Shown: positions 26,881-36,604, counted from the stretch's first letter. The stretch: DNA of 64,000 nt from Shewanella gaetbuli (GCF_023284065.1 NZ_JAKIKP010000003.1:124001-188000), one strand, 5' to 3'. Made by a program: numbers and translations. The notes: generated by a model not told the origin, from the letters alone.

Positions 26881-28443
26881 ATGAAGTTAGAAACAATAGA
26901 TATAGGGGTCTTTATTGCCTATATATGCGGTTTGTTATTTATAGCACTGTGGATTTCAAAAGAAGATAAAAAGGGAGGTAAAAATACTGAAGATTACTTC
27001 TTAGCAGGTAAAGCTTTGCCGTGGTGGGCTATAGGGGCATCACTTATTGCATCAAATATATCAGCTGAGCAAATTATTGGTATGTCTGGGTCAGGCTATG
27101 CAATTGGTTTAGCGGTGGCATCCTATGAATGGATGGGGGCGTTAACTCTTCTTCTTGTTGGTAAATATATGTTACCAATATTTCTAAAGAATGGCATCTA
27201 TACCATGCCTCAATATTTAGAACAGCGATTTAATCGTCGTGTCAAAACGACATTAGCGCTATTTTGGATCGTGGTTTATATTTTCGTTAATTTAACCTCT
27301 ATTTTATGGTTAGGCGGTTTAGCAATTGAAACAGTTACTGGTGTCGGTTGGATGGAAGGAATGATATTTCTTGCTGTTCTATCGGTTACTTACTCTTTAT
27401 ATGGTGGTTTAAAAGCTGTTGCGTATACCGATATTCTGCAGGTTGTATTATTAATCTTTGGTGGACTTCTCCTCAGTTACCTTGCTCTGGATGCTGTGTC
27501 AGAAGGGCAAGGCGTTATTGCTGGCTTTTCAGTATTAACGACTGAAGTATCGAGTCACTTCGACATGATATTAGCCCCTGATCATGAAGATTATATTAGC
27601 TTGCCAGGGATTTCTGTTTTAGTCGGTGGAATGTGGATTGTTAATTTAAGTTATTGGGGCTTCAACCAATATATTATCCAAAGAACACTTGCCGCTAAAA
27701 ATGTTAGTGAGGCTCAAAAGGGGATAGCTTTTGCAGCATATCTAAAATTATTGATGCCATTAATCGTAGTATTACCAGGCATCGCGGCAGTTATTCTTTA
27801 TCCTCAACTTTCTGAACCCGATCAAGCGTATCCGTCAATGATGTCTTTGATGCCAGTCGGGTTGAAAGGGTTAGTTTTTGCGGCTTTGGTTGCTGCAATT
27901 GTCTCATCACTTGCCTCTATGACGAATAGTATTTCGACTATTTTTACCATGGATATATATGCCATGCTCAAGCCGGGTAAACCTGAGCGACACTATGTTG
28001 CGATAGGACGACTTTCAGTGGTGGTCTCACTGACGATAGCTTTCTTTGCGGCTAAGCCGTTGTTGGGCAATTTTGAACAGGCATTTCAATATATTCAGGA
28101 GTTTACTGGTTTTTTCTCTCCAGGAATTGTGGTTATTTTCTTAATGGGAATGTTTTGGTCTAAAACGAGTTCCGCAGGTGCAATATCTGCAGCGATAGGG
28201 TCTGCTGCTTTTTCTCTAATATTAAAATTCTTATACCCAGCACTTCCCTTTTTAGACCGTATGGGGATTGTTTTTCTACTTTGTTTCGCAATTTGTATTA
28301 TTGCCTCTTTATTGTTTAAGGGTAATTCAAAAAATGAAAGTGTTGATTTAAGTTTAATTAGTTTTAATACCTCCACCTCGTTTAATATTTCTGCTTTTGG
28401 TGTGGTTGCTATATTGATCGTGTTATATGGTTTGTGGTGGTAA
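26881..28443 (+). CDS. SSS-family sodium:sugar symporter, probable arabinose transporter
   Basis: A 520-residue sodium:solute symporter (SglT-like) with about 13-14 membrane helices. Family features include AGKALPWWAIGASLIASNISAEQIIGMSGSGYAIG near residues 42-76, YSLYGGLKAVAYTDILQ (about 170-190) and LVAAIVSSLASMTNSISTIFTMDIY (about 335-360), which holds sodium-site serines. It would bring L-arabinose, or another sugar released by the island enzymes, across the inner membrane with Na+. This agrees with the absence of an ABC arabinose transporter here. It lies 296 bases upstream of araB. Substrate assignment rests on context. Confidence 0.88.
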   Translation: MKLETIDIGVFIAYICGLLFIALWISKEDKKGGKNTEDYFLAGKALPWWAIGASLIASNISAEQIIGMSGSGYAIGLAVASYEWMGALTLLLVGKYMLPIFLKNGIYTMPQYLEQRFNRRVKTTLALFWIVVYIFVNLTSILWLGGLAIETVTGVGWMEGMIFLAVLSVTYSLYGGLKAVAYTDILQVVLLIFGGLLLSYLALDAVSEGQGVIAGFSVLTTEVSSHFDMILAPDHEDYISLPGISVLVGGMWIVNLSYWGFNQYIIQRTLAAKNVSEAQKGIAFAAYLKLLMPLIVVLPGIAAVILYPQLSEPDQAYPSMMSLMPVGLKGLVFAALVAAIVSSLASMTNSISTIFTMDIYAMLKPGKPERHYVAIGRLSVVVSLTIAFFAAKPLLGNFEQAFQYIQEFTGFFSPGIVVIFLMGMFWSKTSSAGAISAAIGSAAFSLILKFLYPALPFLDRMGIVFLLCFAICIIASLLFKGNSKNESVDLSLISFNTSTSFNISAFGVVAILIVLYGLWW

Positions 28444-28739
28444 TAAGTTTTATTTTTTTGAAGCTATTAAAGTTCGGTATATTAAAGTTCGGTATATTAA
28501 AATTAGGACTTATCGTTGGTGGATATGAAAGGGGTGGGCTATGCCCCTTACATATACTAATTTTCCTATATCTGTTTCTATTTAATTGTTGTATTGATTT
28601 TTTTAAGAGAATTAATTTCAGGTATTGAATTCAAGCTAAATAACGGGTCCGCATATAAGTTTTGTCTTGAGTAATTTTTATATCGATTAAAAAACTAAAC
28701 GTAATTGTTGTAATAATATTAAATCCAAAGGATAACAAT
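28444..28739. other. Intergenic region before araB with tandem repeat
   Basis: 296 AT-rich bases, with a 15-bp tandem repeat at 28466-28507 and AAAGGA before the araB ATG. I see no terminator and no credible gene. Confidence 0.5.
28466..28507 (+). repeat. 15-bp tandem repeat ATTAAAGTTCGGTAT, about 2.7 copies
   Basis: Two exact copies (28466-28480 and 28481-28495) and a degenerate partial third copy lie 23 bases after the symporter stop. The period is 15. Confidence 0.85.
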
Positions 28740-30404
28740 ATGGCTGAATATGTTCTTGGTATTGACTATGGCTCTGACTCAGTTAGAGCGTTATTAGTAG
28801 ATGCTCAAACAGGCACTGAAGTGGCTACTAGTGTTGAGCTCTATCCCCGCTGGCAGCAAGGAAAATATAGTCAACCGAATAAAAGTCAGTTCAGGCAGCA
28901 TCCTCTAGATTATATTGAAAGCTTAATTGTTGCAGTCAATCAACTATGGAACGTTGCCCCTGCTGGTGCTGCAGAGCAAGTTAAAGCAATAAGTTTTGAT
29001 ACTACAGGTTCAACACCTATTGCACTTAATGAACATGGGCAAGCGCTTTCTTTAACACCAGAGTTTGCTGATAACCCAAATGCGATGTTTATTTTATGGA
29101 AAGATCATAGTGCTATTAAAGAAGCTCAAGAAATCACCGCGATGGCCAACCTTTCAAAGGTTAACTATTTAAAATATCAAGGAGGTATTTATTCATCGGA
29201 GTGGTTTTGGGCCAAGGTGTTATATGTATTACGCCATGATGAAGCTGTGCGAGCGGCAGCTTATGTTTGGGTCGAACATTGCGATTGGATGTCTGCACTT
29301 TTAACTGGTACGACTCATCCTAATGATTTTAGAGCTAGTCGCTGTGCAGCTGGTCATAAAGTGATGTGGCATGAAAGTTGGCAAGGTTACCCTCCAAATA
29401 CATTTTTTGTGGATATTGATCCTTTATTAGATGGTTTACGTGACAGGCTATCTGCGCAGACATTTACTGCTGATCAAGTTTGTGGGCATCTTACTTTTGA
29501 ATGGGCTGAGAAGTTAGGTTTATCAACTGATGTTATTGTTTCTTTTAGCGCGTTTGATTGCCATGCTGGAGCAGTTGCAGCCAATGTTAAGCCTGGTGTA
29601 TTAACAAAAGTCATGGGGACATCAACTTGTGATATTACCCTTGCCAGTTATCAAGCTATCGAAGATAAATGCATTAAAGGCATATGTGGACAAGTTGATG
29701 GCTCTGTTATGCCGGGGATGATCGGTTTGGAAGCGGGGCAATCTGCTTTTGGCGATCTATATGCATGGTTCAAAAATCTCATCAACTGGCCACTTAATCA
29801 GATTAATTTTGCTGACTTGCTTGATGAGCCAACCCGCAAAGCCCTCATCGATAAAATTGAAACTCAAACTTTAATCGCATTAGGCGAAGAAGCGGCCAAA
29901 ATTGATCTTTACGACACTCATGTAATTGCTCTGGACTGGGTGAATGGGCGTCGAACCCCTGACGCTAACCAAAGTGTTGCAATGGCTATTAGTGGGTTAA
30001 CTATGGGCACACAGGCTCCACAGATTTTTAACGCGTTAGTACAAGCAACTGCTTTTGGTGCAAAGGCGATTATCGAGCGTTTTGTAGAGCAGGGAATTGT
30101 CATTAATCATGTTGTAACGATTGGCGGGATATCTAAAAAGTCTGATTACATCATGCAAACGTGTGCTGATGTTTGGAACTGTTCCATTGACGTACTAGAA
30201 AGTGAACAAAGCTGTGCTTTAGGGGCTGCGATTTATGCTGCTACTGCTGCAGGCATTTATCCTGATGTTGCCGCAGCACAGTCAGTCATGAATTCGCCAG
30301 TGGCAAAATCTTATCAACCTGATGCTGAAAAAGTAGCAACTTATCAAGAGCTTTATAAAAAATATCTTCGACTCGGGCAGTTTGTTGAAGGAGAGTTGTC
30401 ATGA
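28740..30404 (+). CDS. araB: L-ribulokinase
   Basis: A 554-residue FGGY-family kinase that phosphorylates L-ribulose to L-ribulose-5-phosphate with ATP. The N-terminal ATP motif is LGIDYGSDSVRALLVDA, and the central catalytic region has FSAFDCHAGAVAANVKPG. The C-terminal FGGY-type signature region reads FNALVQATAFGAKAIIERF and VVTIGGISKKSDYIMQTCADVW. The length matches the AraB family (about 550-566). A good AAAGGA precedes the ATG. Its stop overlaps the araD ATG by four bases, so the two are translationally coupled. Confidence 0.96.
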   Translation: MAEYVLGIDYGSDSVRALLVDAQTGTEVATSVELYPRWQQGKYSQPNKSQFRQHPLDYIESLIVAVNQLWNVAPAGAAEQVKAISFDTTGSTPIALNEHGQALSLTPEFADNPNAMFILWKDHSAIKEAQEITAMANLSKVNYLKYQGGIYSSEWFWAKVLYVLRHDEAVRAAAYVWVEHCDWMSALLTGTTHPNDFRASRCAAGHKVMWHESWQGYPPNTFFVDIDPLLDGLRDRLSAQTFTADQVCGHLTFEWAEKLGLSTDVIVSFSAFDCHAGAVAANVKPGVLTKVMGTSTCDITLASYQAIEDKCIKGICGQVDGSVMPGMIGLEAGQSAFGDLYAWFKNLINWPLNQINFADLLDEPTRKALIDKIETQTLIALGEEAAKIDLYDTHVIALDWVNGRRTPDANQSVAMAISGLTMGTQAPQIFNALVQATAFGAKAIIERFVEQGIVINHVVTIGGISKKSDYIMQTCADVWNCSIDVLESEQSCALGAAIYAATAAGIYPDVAAAQSVMNSPVAKSYQPDAEKVATYQELYKKYLRLGQFVEGELS

Positions 30405-31096
30405 GTTTTATAGAATTAAAGCGTGAAGTTTATGAAGCAAATATGGAGCTTGAGCATCGTAAATTAGTGACTTACACCTTTGGTAATGTGTCTCAAGTTG
30501 ACCGCGCAAAGGGGGTGGTTGCGATTAAGCCCAGTGGCATACCTTATGAACAATTAAAAGTGGATGATATTGTTATTGTCGATTTAGAAAATAGCATTGT
30601 TGAAGGTCGATATAACCCCTCATCAGATACCAAAACTCATACTTATTTATATCGTCATTGGCATGAAATTGGCGGCATTACCCATACCCATTCAACTTAC
30701 GCGACAGCTTGGTCTCAAGCACAAATAGCGATTCCATGTTTAGGGACAACCCATGCAGATTATGTTTATGGGGAAATACCTTGCGCACCAGTAATGACTG
30801 AACAACTTATAGCAGGTGATTATGAAGAGGAAACTGGCGCACAGATTATTAACTGTTTTGGAGAACGCTCTCCCATTGAATCACCCATGGTGATTGTTGC
30901 AGGGCACGCGCCTTTTACTTGGGGAGAGAGCGCCGCAAAATCGGTTTACCATGCTGTTTTATTGGAAGAAATAGCCAAGATGGCTTATCTCGCTAAAACC
31001 TTACAGCCCAATATAGGTTCATTAAAGCAAGCGTTAGTCGACAAACATTATTTACGTAAACACGGTAAAGATGCTTATTACGGTCAAAACAATTAA
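30401..31096 (+). CDS. araD: L-ribulose-5-phosphate 4-epimerase
   Basis: A 231-residue class II aldolase/epimerase that turns L-ribulose-5-phosphate into D-xylulose-5-phosphate. The zinc ligands appear as HTHSTYA (about 95-97) and the later VAGHAPFTWG His (about 171). VTYTFGNVSQVDR and GIPYEQLKVDDIVIVDL are typical of AraD. The length equals E. coli AraD (231). The ATG overlaps the araB stop (ATGA), and araA follows 30 bases later. Confidence 0.96.
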   Translation: MSFIELKREVYEANMELEHRKLVTYTFGNVSQVDRAKGVVAIKPSGIPYEQLKVDDIVIVDLENSIVEGRYNPSSDTKTHTYLYRHWHEIGGITHTHSTYATAWSQAQIAIPCLGTTHADYVYGEIPCAPVMTEQLIAGDYEEETGAQIINCFGERSPIESPMVIVAGHAPFTWGESAAKSVYHAVLLEEIAKMAYLAKTLQPNIGSLKQALVDKHYLRKHGKDAYYGQNN

Positions 31097-31126
31097 TGCC
31101 TATCAGAAGGTTTAAGTGAGAATAAT

Positions 31127-32629
31127 ATGAAACAATTTGTTCAGAAAAAAGTTTGGCTTATTACTGGTTCACAAGATTTATATGGCGCCAAAGTACTGGA
31201 AGAAGTTGCCCGTAATAGTCAGCAAATCGTAGCTGATTTTAACCAATCATCTGTTATTTCAGTAGAAGTGTTATATCAGCCCACAGTAAAGTCACCTCGT
31301 GAAATTCATGCGGTATGCCAAGCCGCAAATCAAGATGATGACTGCATTGGCGTGATCATGTGGATGCATACATTTTCACCAGCCAAAATGTGGATCGCCG
31401 GTTTAAAAGAGCTGACTAAACCTTTTATGCACTTACATACTCAGTTTAATGCGGCTTTGCCTTGGGCCGATATCGATATGAACTATATGAACACTCATCA
31501 AAGTGCGCATGGTGACCGTGAGTTTGGCTATATCGGCACTCGCATGCGTAAAGAACGCAAAGTGGTGGTGGGTCATTGGCAAACAGAGCCTGTACAAGCT
31601 CAAATTGATGATTGGTGTCGAGCAGCGGCAGGCTGGCATGAAAGTCAGCATCTAAAAGTTGCTCGATTCGGGGATAATATGCGCCAGGTTGCCGTTACTG
31701 AGGGTGATAAAGTGGCTGCACAAATTCAATTTGGCTATGAAGTTAATGCTCATAGTTTAGGTGAACTCGTTGATGTTATTGCAGATGTTTCTGAACAAGA
31801 TGTAGCACACCAGCTGGAGTTATATCATCAGGATTATCATGTGAGTTCGGCGCTTTCTCATGACGAATATAAACTGAAAATGCTTAAAAATGAAGCACGG
31901 TTAGAGCTAGCAATGGAGCGATTTTTAGTGGCGGGCGAATACCAAGCTTTTACTAATTGTTTCGAAAACTTATCTGGTTTAACCGGACTGCCTGGGCTGG
32001 CAACACAAAGGTTAATGAGCAAAGGTTATGGTTACGGTGGCGAAGGTGACTGGAAGACTTCTGCGATGGTGCGGATCATGAAAGTGATGGCTGCAGGTCG
32101 AGAGGGAGGGACGTCATTTATGGAAGATTATACTTATAATTTTGGTGTGACGGATCAAGTACTAGGAGCCCATATGTTAGAGGTTTGTCCGTCTATTGCT
32201 GCTGAAAAACCCGTTTTAGATGTTCACCTACACACTATTGGAATGCGTTGTGATGTCGCAAGATTATTATTTACCGGAGAATCTGGGCCTGCAATCAATG
32301 TATCGCCTATTGATATGGGTAACCGTTTTAGAATCATAGTTAATGAAGTTGATGCAGTCACGCCACCTACAGATACCCCACATTTACCTGTTGCTTCTGC
32401 ATTATGGCAACCTCGGCCTAACTTGTCGGTCGCAGCTGCTGCGTGGATCTATGCAGGTGGGGCACACCATACAGCATATAGCCAAGCCCTCACTACAGAA
32501 AATATTAGTGATTATGCCGATATGGCGGGAGTGGAGTTAACTGTTATTGATGCTGACACAAATATTCGACAGTTTAAAAATGAATTACGTCAAAATGCAG
32601 CATATTACGCTTTATCTCAAGGGTTGTAA
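31127..32629 (+). CDS. araA: L-arabinose isomerase
   Basis: A 500-residue enzyme converting L-arabinose to L-ribulose, the first step of the pathway. It matches the AraA family in length and motifs: [11 protein letters not shown] at the start, [45 protein letters not shown] with a metal-binding Glu, and [13 protein letters not shown] with metal-binding His near residue 450. With araB and araD it forms a complete arabinose-to-xylulose-5-phosphate path. Gene order B-D-A differs from the E. coli B-A-D order. Confidence 0.97.
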   Translation: MKQFVQKKVWLITGSQDLYGAKVLEEVARNSQQIVADFNQSSVISVEVLYQPTVKSPREIHAVCQAANQDDDCIGVIMWMHTFSPAKMWIAGLKELTKPFMHLHTQFNAALPWADIDMNYMNTHQSAHGDREFGYIGTRMRKERKVVVGHWQTEPVQAQIDDWCRAAAGWHESQHLKVARFGDNMRQVAVTEGDKVAAQIQFGYEVNAHSLGELVDVIADVSEQDVAHQLELYHQDYHVSSALSHDEYKLKMLKNEARLELAMERFLVAGEYQAFTNCFENLSGLTGLPGLATQRLMSKGYGYGGEGDWKTSAMVRIMKVMAAGREGGTSFMEDYTYNFGVTDQVLGAHMLEVCPSIAAEKPVLDVHLHTIGMRCDVARLLFTGESGPAINVSPIDMGNRFRIIVNEVDAVTPPTDTPHLPVASALWQPRPNLSVAAAAWIYAGGAHHTAYSQALTTENISDYADMAGVELTVIDADTNIRQFKNELRQNAAYYALSQGL

Positions 32630-32756
32630 TGTTATCTACTTTTCCCATTTTATTACTATTTATGAGTTTTATTGGTGTGAAAATAGGTCTTTAACGACAG
32701 AAGGTTAAAGTGATATTGAAGTATTGCTGTCAATATAAATAAAGTAAGGAAACACA

Positions 32757-34760
32757 ATGATAAAAAATAAACTTACCTATATATTTTTTTGGCTCACCTT
32801 GTTTGTGTTTAGTTCTCATTGTATGGCGAATAGTCAAGATAGCACCATTCAAGAGGATGGTTTAATCACTACGGAACATACTTTTGTGTCACCAATTGGT
32901 GAGTTAGCAGATCCTAATATCGTTTATGATAATGGGTGGTACTATTTTATAGGTACTGCATATAACAGTATTAGTATGCGCAGAGCCAAAACACTGGAGG
33001 AATTAAAAACTTCACCACTGAAACTTGTTTATACTCCTCAAAAAGGCGGACCTTGTTGTGACTTTTGGGCGCCTGAAATGCACCGTATAAATAACACTTG
33101 GTACATTTATTATACCGCTAACACAATTGGCTCAATTGCTGGCCAGAGAATGTGGGTACTAGAAAATACTTCAGATGATCCTTATAACGGTGAATGGCTA
33201 AATCGTGGGCGTATTTATGATCCTTCTAATGACATTTGGGCGATAGACCCTACGGTATTTGAATTAAGAGACGAATTGTATATGGTTTATTCTGCCGTTG
33301 CAGACCCTAGAGATGGCGATAAACCACAACGTTTATATATTAATCGAATGCAATCACCACTTTCTTTATCGCCAGGCCGGGTGTTATTGAGTAGCCCTGA
33401 GTTTGCTTTTGAAACTGATGGTTATGTGAATGAGGGGCCAGCGGTATTACGACGTAACGGGAAAACATTTCTTACCTACTCTGGTAGTGGTTGTTGGACA
33501 CCAAACTATGCTATTGGCATGTTGTGGATGAATGATTCTGACGACCCGATGGATCTTTCTTCTTGGACCAAATTAACAGAAGCACAGTTTTCAAAGAATC
33601 CTGGTAAAGGTGTATATGGGACCGGCCATCACTCTTTTTTCAACTCCCCTGATGGCACTGAAACTTGGATGGCTTATCATGCAACAGCACGAGCTAGTGG
33701 GTATTGTGGAGTAACAGAAAGAGAAAGTTCACGGACAGCTCGTGCTCAGAAAATTGAATTTGATGAAAATGGTTTTCCTGATTTTGGTGTTCCAGAGGGA
33801 ACAGGTGTAAAAATCCAAGCGCCTTCTGGTGAACCCGCGCTCCCAACGAGTCAATTGTTGGTGAACGGGATTTATAAAATAACTCCACTTAATGCAACTT
33901 ACAAATCGCTTGATGTAGAGAATTGTTCACCATATTTAGGAACCAATGTTAGGCAGTGGGAAACGAATAATTCAGATTGTCAAAAATGGATTGTGCAGGC
34001 AACCGATGACGGCCACTTTTGGATAGGTGCTGTTGCTGGTGGGTTAGCCTTACAGCTAGAAAACTGCTTAACCACTAATGGCAGTAATGTTAATATGGGC
34101 ATCTCAAATGGGTCTATCTGCCAAAAGTGGGACATTATCGCTAATGATGATGGTACTTATAGCATCGCCAATGTGGCAGCTAACAAGCTATTAGACATTC
34201 AGTTTGGCGGTAATAATAATGGTGCAAATTTACAAATTTACCAAGCGAATGGTAACCAGCAACAGCGCTTCTTTTTAGATTTATTAGCCCCTGAGCCAAG
34301 CATTGCTGCAGGTAGCTATGAAATTATTTCTAAAAAAAGTAGTAAAGCCATGGATTTAGCTAACTGTAACAAAGATGAAGGTGGTAATGTTCAGCAGTTT
34401 GATCTATTAAATGATGATTGCCAAAAGTGGCAGGTTGAGCCTACTGAAGATGGGTATTATCGCATTATGGCCAAAACTACTGGCAAAGCATTAAGTGTTG
34501 CTAATTGCTCGGTTAACCTCGGTGCGAATATTCAACAATCTTCTGCTAATACTGATTGTGAGAAATTTTCTATCAAGCATATTAGTGCTGAGTGGTTTGC
34601 CATTATTTCAAAAATTAATGGTTTGGTAGTCGAGGTTGCAGGATGCTCTACGAGATCGGGCGCAAACATTGCGTTGTGGGCGAACTGGAAAGGTGCTTGC
34701 CAACAGTGGAAATTTATTCCTGAACAGTCTCGAAATGTTGATGTTTTAGTCGTTGAATAA
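32757..34760 (+). CDS. Exported GH43-family arabinanase/arabinofuranosidase with two ricin-type lectin domains
   Basis: A 667-residue secreted glycoside hydrolase. The signal peptide (about 1-24) precedes a five-bladed GH43 propeller (about 40-350). The three expected acidic residues are Asp52 (LADPNIVY), Asp164 (AIDPTVF) and Glu226 (VNEGPAV), in the usual base, pKa-modulator and acid order. Two ricin-type beta-trefoil carbohydrate-binding domains follow (about 365-510 and 515-660), marked by repeated CQKW motifs. In this family it would release L-arabinose from arabinan or arabinoxylan, supplying the araBDA genes just upstream. The exact subfamily, endo versus exo, is not readable by eye. 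It starts 127 bases after araA and ends the polysaccharide part of the island. Confidence 0.9.
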   Translation: MIKNKLTYIFFWLTLFVFSSHCMANSQDSTIQEDGLITTEHTFVSPIGELADPNIVYDNGWYYFIGTAYNSISMRRAKTLEELKTSPLKLVYTPQKGGPCCDFWAPEMHRINNTWYIYYTANTIGSIAGQRMWVLENTSDDPYNGEWLNRGRIYDPSNDIWAIDPTVFELRDELYMVYSAVADPRDGDKPQRLYINRMQSPLSLSPGRVLLSSPEFAFETDGYVNEGPAVLRRNGKTFLTYSGSGCWTPNYAIGMLWMNDSDDPMDLSSWTKLTEAQFSKNPGKGVYGTGHHSFFNSPDGTETWMAYHATARASGYCGVTERESSRTARAQKIEFDENGFPDFGVPEGTGVKIQAPSGEPALPTSQLLVNGIYKITPLNATYKSLDVENCSPYLGTNVRQWETNNSDCQKWIVQATDDGHFWIGAVAGGLALQLENCLTTNGSNVNMGISNGSICQKWDIIANDDGTYSIANVAANKLLDIQFGGNNNGANLQIYQANGNQQQRFFLDLLAPEPSIAAGSYEIISKKSSKAMDLANCNKDEGGNVQQFDLLNDDCQKWQVEPTEDGYYRIMAKTTGKALSVANCSVNLGANIQQSSANTDCEKFSIKHISAEWFAIISKINGLVVEVAGCSTRSGANIALWANWKGACQQWKFIPEQSRNVDVLVVE

Positions 34761-35076
34761 ACACACTATCAGGACAATAAAGTCGTTTAAGCATGTAGCT
34801 AAAATTTGCTAGTTAAAATAGCTCAGATTAAATTAGCTCAGATTAAATTTTATGTTTTCCATTTTTTAATGGTAATTAAAAGTTTATTTTGAGCTGGTTT
34901 ATTCTTACAAACTAACTAGCTATTTTGGGATGCTCATAACATTAGTTAGTAATATTAAGCTATCGTTCTCTTTAATTTTTCACTGAAGTAAATAATTTAA
35001 ATCACCTTATTGGTAAAAAAGTCATTAATGTGAACAGGCTTTATTTTAATTTATTATTCAAATTGGTAACAATAAC
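34761..35076. other. Intergenic region between GH43 and HAD genes
   Basis: 316 very AT-rich bases with an exact 15-bp tandem duplication and no visible terminator or gene. A poor ribosome site (AACAAT) precedes the HAD gene. Confidence 0.5.
34819..34848 (+). repeat. 15-bp tandem duplication TAGCTCAGATTAAAT
   Basis: Two exact adjacent copies, 34819-34833 and 34834-34848, about 60 bases after the GH43 stop. The period matches that of the unrelated repeat before araB. Confidence 0.85.
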
Positions 35077-35709
35077 ATGCTCAACAAAAACCTTCTTACC
35101 CATAACCTATATCCAGATTATGATGCGATCATATTTGATATGGATGGCACCTTAATTGATAGTGGTAAGTTACATGAAAATGCATGGCGTTTAACCCTTA
35201 ACCATTTTGGTATTCCTATCAATCCTCAATTAATGCGTTCTTTAGCTGGGGTGCCGACGATTGAAACCGCGGCGATATTAGTTGAACGCTTTCAAGTCAC
35301 TTTGAATCATACTCTAGCTGAAGTGAATCAATTTAAAGAAGCAATCGTTAAACGTACTATGAAGGATTTTGTTAAGCCAACGGTGTTGTCTGAGTTAGCA
35401 ATAGCCAATAAAAATATCCGCCCAATGGCAATTGGAACAGGTGCTTACACTGAAGAAGCCGTGAGTATTATTGAGTATTGTGGGTTAACAAATGTCATTG
35501 ATTTTATTGTAGGAGCAGATCTAGTAACGCAACCTAAACCTGCTCCAGATACCTTCTTACGCTGTGCAGAGTTGATGGACGTCGCCGCTGAACGATGTAT
35601 TGTATTTGAAGATGCTGAAAAAGGCATTATTGCAGCCAAGTCAGCAGGGATGTTTGTGGTTGATGTTCAGGCTGAATTCAACATTGAAAATGATTATTTC
35701 CTCAGCTGA
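35077..35709 (+). CDS. HAD-superfamily sugar phosphatase / beta-phosphoglucomutase-like (YqaB type)
   Basis: A 210-residue HAD hydrolase. Motif I is FDMDGTLIDS with nucleophile Asp and acid/base Asp. A small helical cap follows. Motif II lies around AIGTGAY, motif III is the Lys in TQPKPAPDTF, and motif IV is FEDAEKGIIAAKSAG. It most resembles YqaB/beta-phosphoglucomutase-type enzymes that act on small sugar phosphates. It lies at the end of the arabinose island on the same strand and could clear sugar-phosphate by-products, but the 316-base gap leaves membership open. Confidence 0.82.
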   Translation: MLNKNLLTHNLYPDYDAIIFDMDGTLIDSGKLHENAWRLTLNHFGIPINPQLMRSLAGVPTIETAAILVERFQVTLNHTLAEVNQFKEAIVKRTMKDFVKPTVLSELAIANKNIRPMAIGTGAYTEEAVSIIEYCGLTNVIDFIVGADLVTQPKPAPDTFLRCAELMDVAAERCIVFEDAEKGIIAAKSAGMFVVDVQAEFNIENDYFLS

Positions 35710-35727
35710 AGATATAGATTTTTAGCT

Positions 35728-35757
35728 AAAAAAGCCATTGGGTTACCCAATGGCTTT
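35728..35757. terminator. Terminator between convergent HAD and lipoprotein genes
   Basis: AAGCCATTGGGT and ACCCAATGGCTT form a perfect stem with a six-T tail on the minus strand, where it ends the small lipoprotein gene. It can also act on the plus strand. Confidence 0.8.
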
Positions 35758-35796
35758 GGTATTTATGTACCCAACAACAGGGTAAATAGTGATAAT

Positions 35797-36264
35797 TTAG
35801 TGAGTTGGGTGATTCGCTTTGCTGTCGACTTCACCAATCACTTTGATATCACTGACGTTAGATAATGTGCCCCATTGTTGAATGGTCATCATGTCAGTGA
35901 TTTCACTTGATGTGAAACTTAAACGTAAACCGTCCTGTTTAAATTCTTGAGGTAATGACTGTGGCAATATTTGCTGACCATTGTCAGCTACAATTCCCCA
36001 AAAACCGCCTTCCAAGTTCATGTAGCGTACTGTACCCTGCATCATTTTTATCCCTTTTTGAGGTGATATTTGAGGTTTAACTGAAACTAGTTTATCAGCT
36101 TGCTCTACATGTTTAGTTTCTGTCGCTTGAACGTCAGCTTTGGCAGGTATTTGCTCTGCTTTAGGCTGTTCAGGTTGAGGTTGTTTAACTTCCTCTGTCC
36201 CATTACACCCTGTTAAGGCAAACATTATTGGTAATGAGACTAACCACATTTTGGTTGTAGGCAT
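35797..36264 (-). CDS. Small lipoprotein of unknown function
   Basis: I recognise no family. The 155-residue product has a lipoprotein signal (MWLVSLPIMFALTGC). A disordered Pro/Gln/Glu/Lys linker of about 50 residues follows, then a compact C-terminal domain of about 75 residues (QGTVRYMNLEGGFWGIVADNG onward), possibly a small beta-barrel. I start at ATG 36264 because GGAG lies seven bases upstream and the lipobox is then at normal distance; the longer frame overlaps the upstream gene. It follows the DUF2999 gene by 16 bases and is probably cotranscribed. Confidence 0.72.
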   Translation of the reverse strand: MPTTKMWLVSLPIMFALTGCNGTEEVKQPQPEQPKAEQIPAKADVQATETKHVEQADKLVSVKPQISPQKGIKMMQGTVRYMNLEGGFWGIVADNGQQILPQSLPQEFKQDGLRLSFTSSEITDMMTIQQWGTLSNVSDIKVIGEVDSKANHPTH

Positions 36265-36280
36265 AAAACGCTCCATAAAT

Positions 36281-36532
36281 TTATTTTTGTAATTGTGCTT
36301 TGGCTGCTTCAACTTTAGCAAAGTCTAGCCCTAACTCTTCAACTGCTTCTTTGATTAATGCTGGGTTTTGCATGACTAAGCCCATTAACTGCTGCAATTT
36401 CTCAGCAGGAATACCCAGCTGGCTAATACTATTCATGGCCATTAATGGGTTTTCGGTTAAAGTTTGAAATAGCTGATGAATGGTTTCATCACTAATGTTG
36501 TGCTCTTTTAAGATGGCAATAATTGGGTTCAT
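36281..36532 (-). CDS. DUF2999-family small protein
   Basis: An 83-residue, mostly helical acidic protein (MNPIIAILKEHNISDETIHQLF, later LQQLMGLVMQNPALIKEAVEELGLDF) that I recognise as the DUF2999 type seen in Shewanella and Vibrio. No signal peptide or membrane segment is seen, so it is cytoplasmic. Function is unknown. It is upstream of the small lipoprotein, with which it probably forms a two-gene unit. Confidence 0.8.
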   Translation of the reverse strand: MNPIIAILKEHNISDETIHQLFQTLTENPLMAMNSISQLGIPAEKLQQLMGLVMQNPALIKEAVEELGLDFAKVEAAKAQLQK

Positions 36533-36604
36533 TGCATTACCTGTTGTTAGTTAAGTGAATATGGCCGTTATTCTAGCATTGATATGGGGCGAAGCAGAAT
36601 ATCT

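Noticed and set aside
28466..28507. Possible CRISPR array
   Set aside because: The units are adjacent with no spacers, only about 2.7 copies, and no cas genes occur in the window.
28434..28628. 64-codon frame with repeated LKFGI peptide units
   Set aside because: It overlaps the symporter end, has no ribosome site, and its repeats are just the 15-bp DNA repeat translated.
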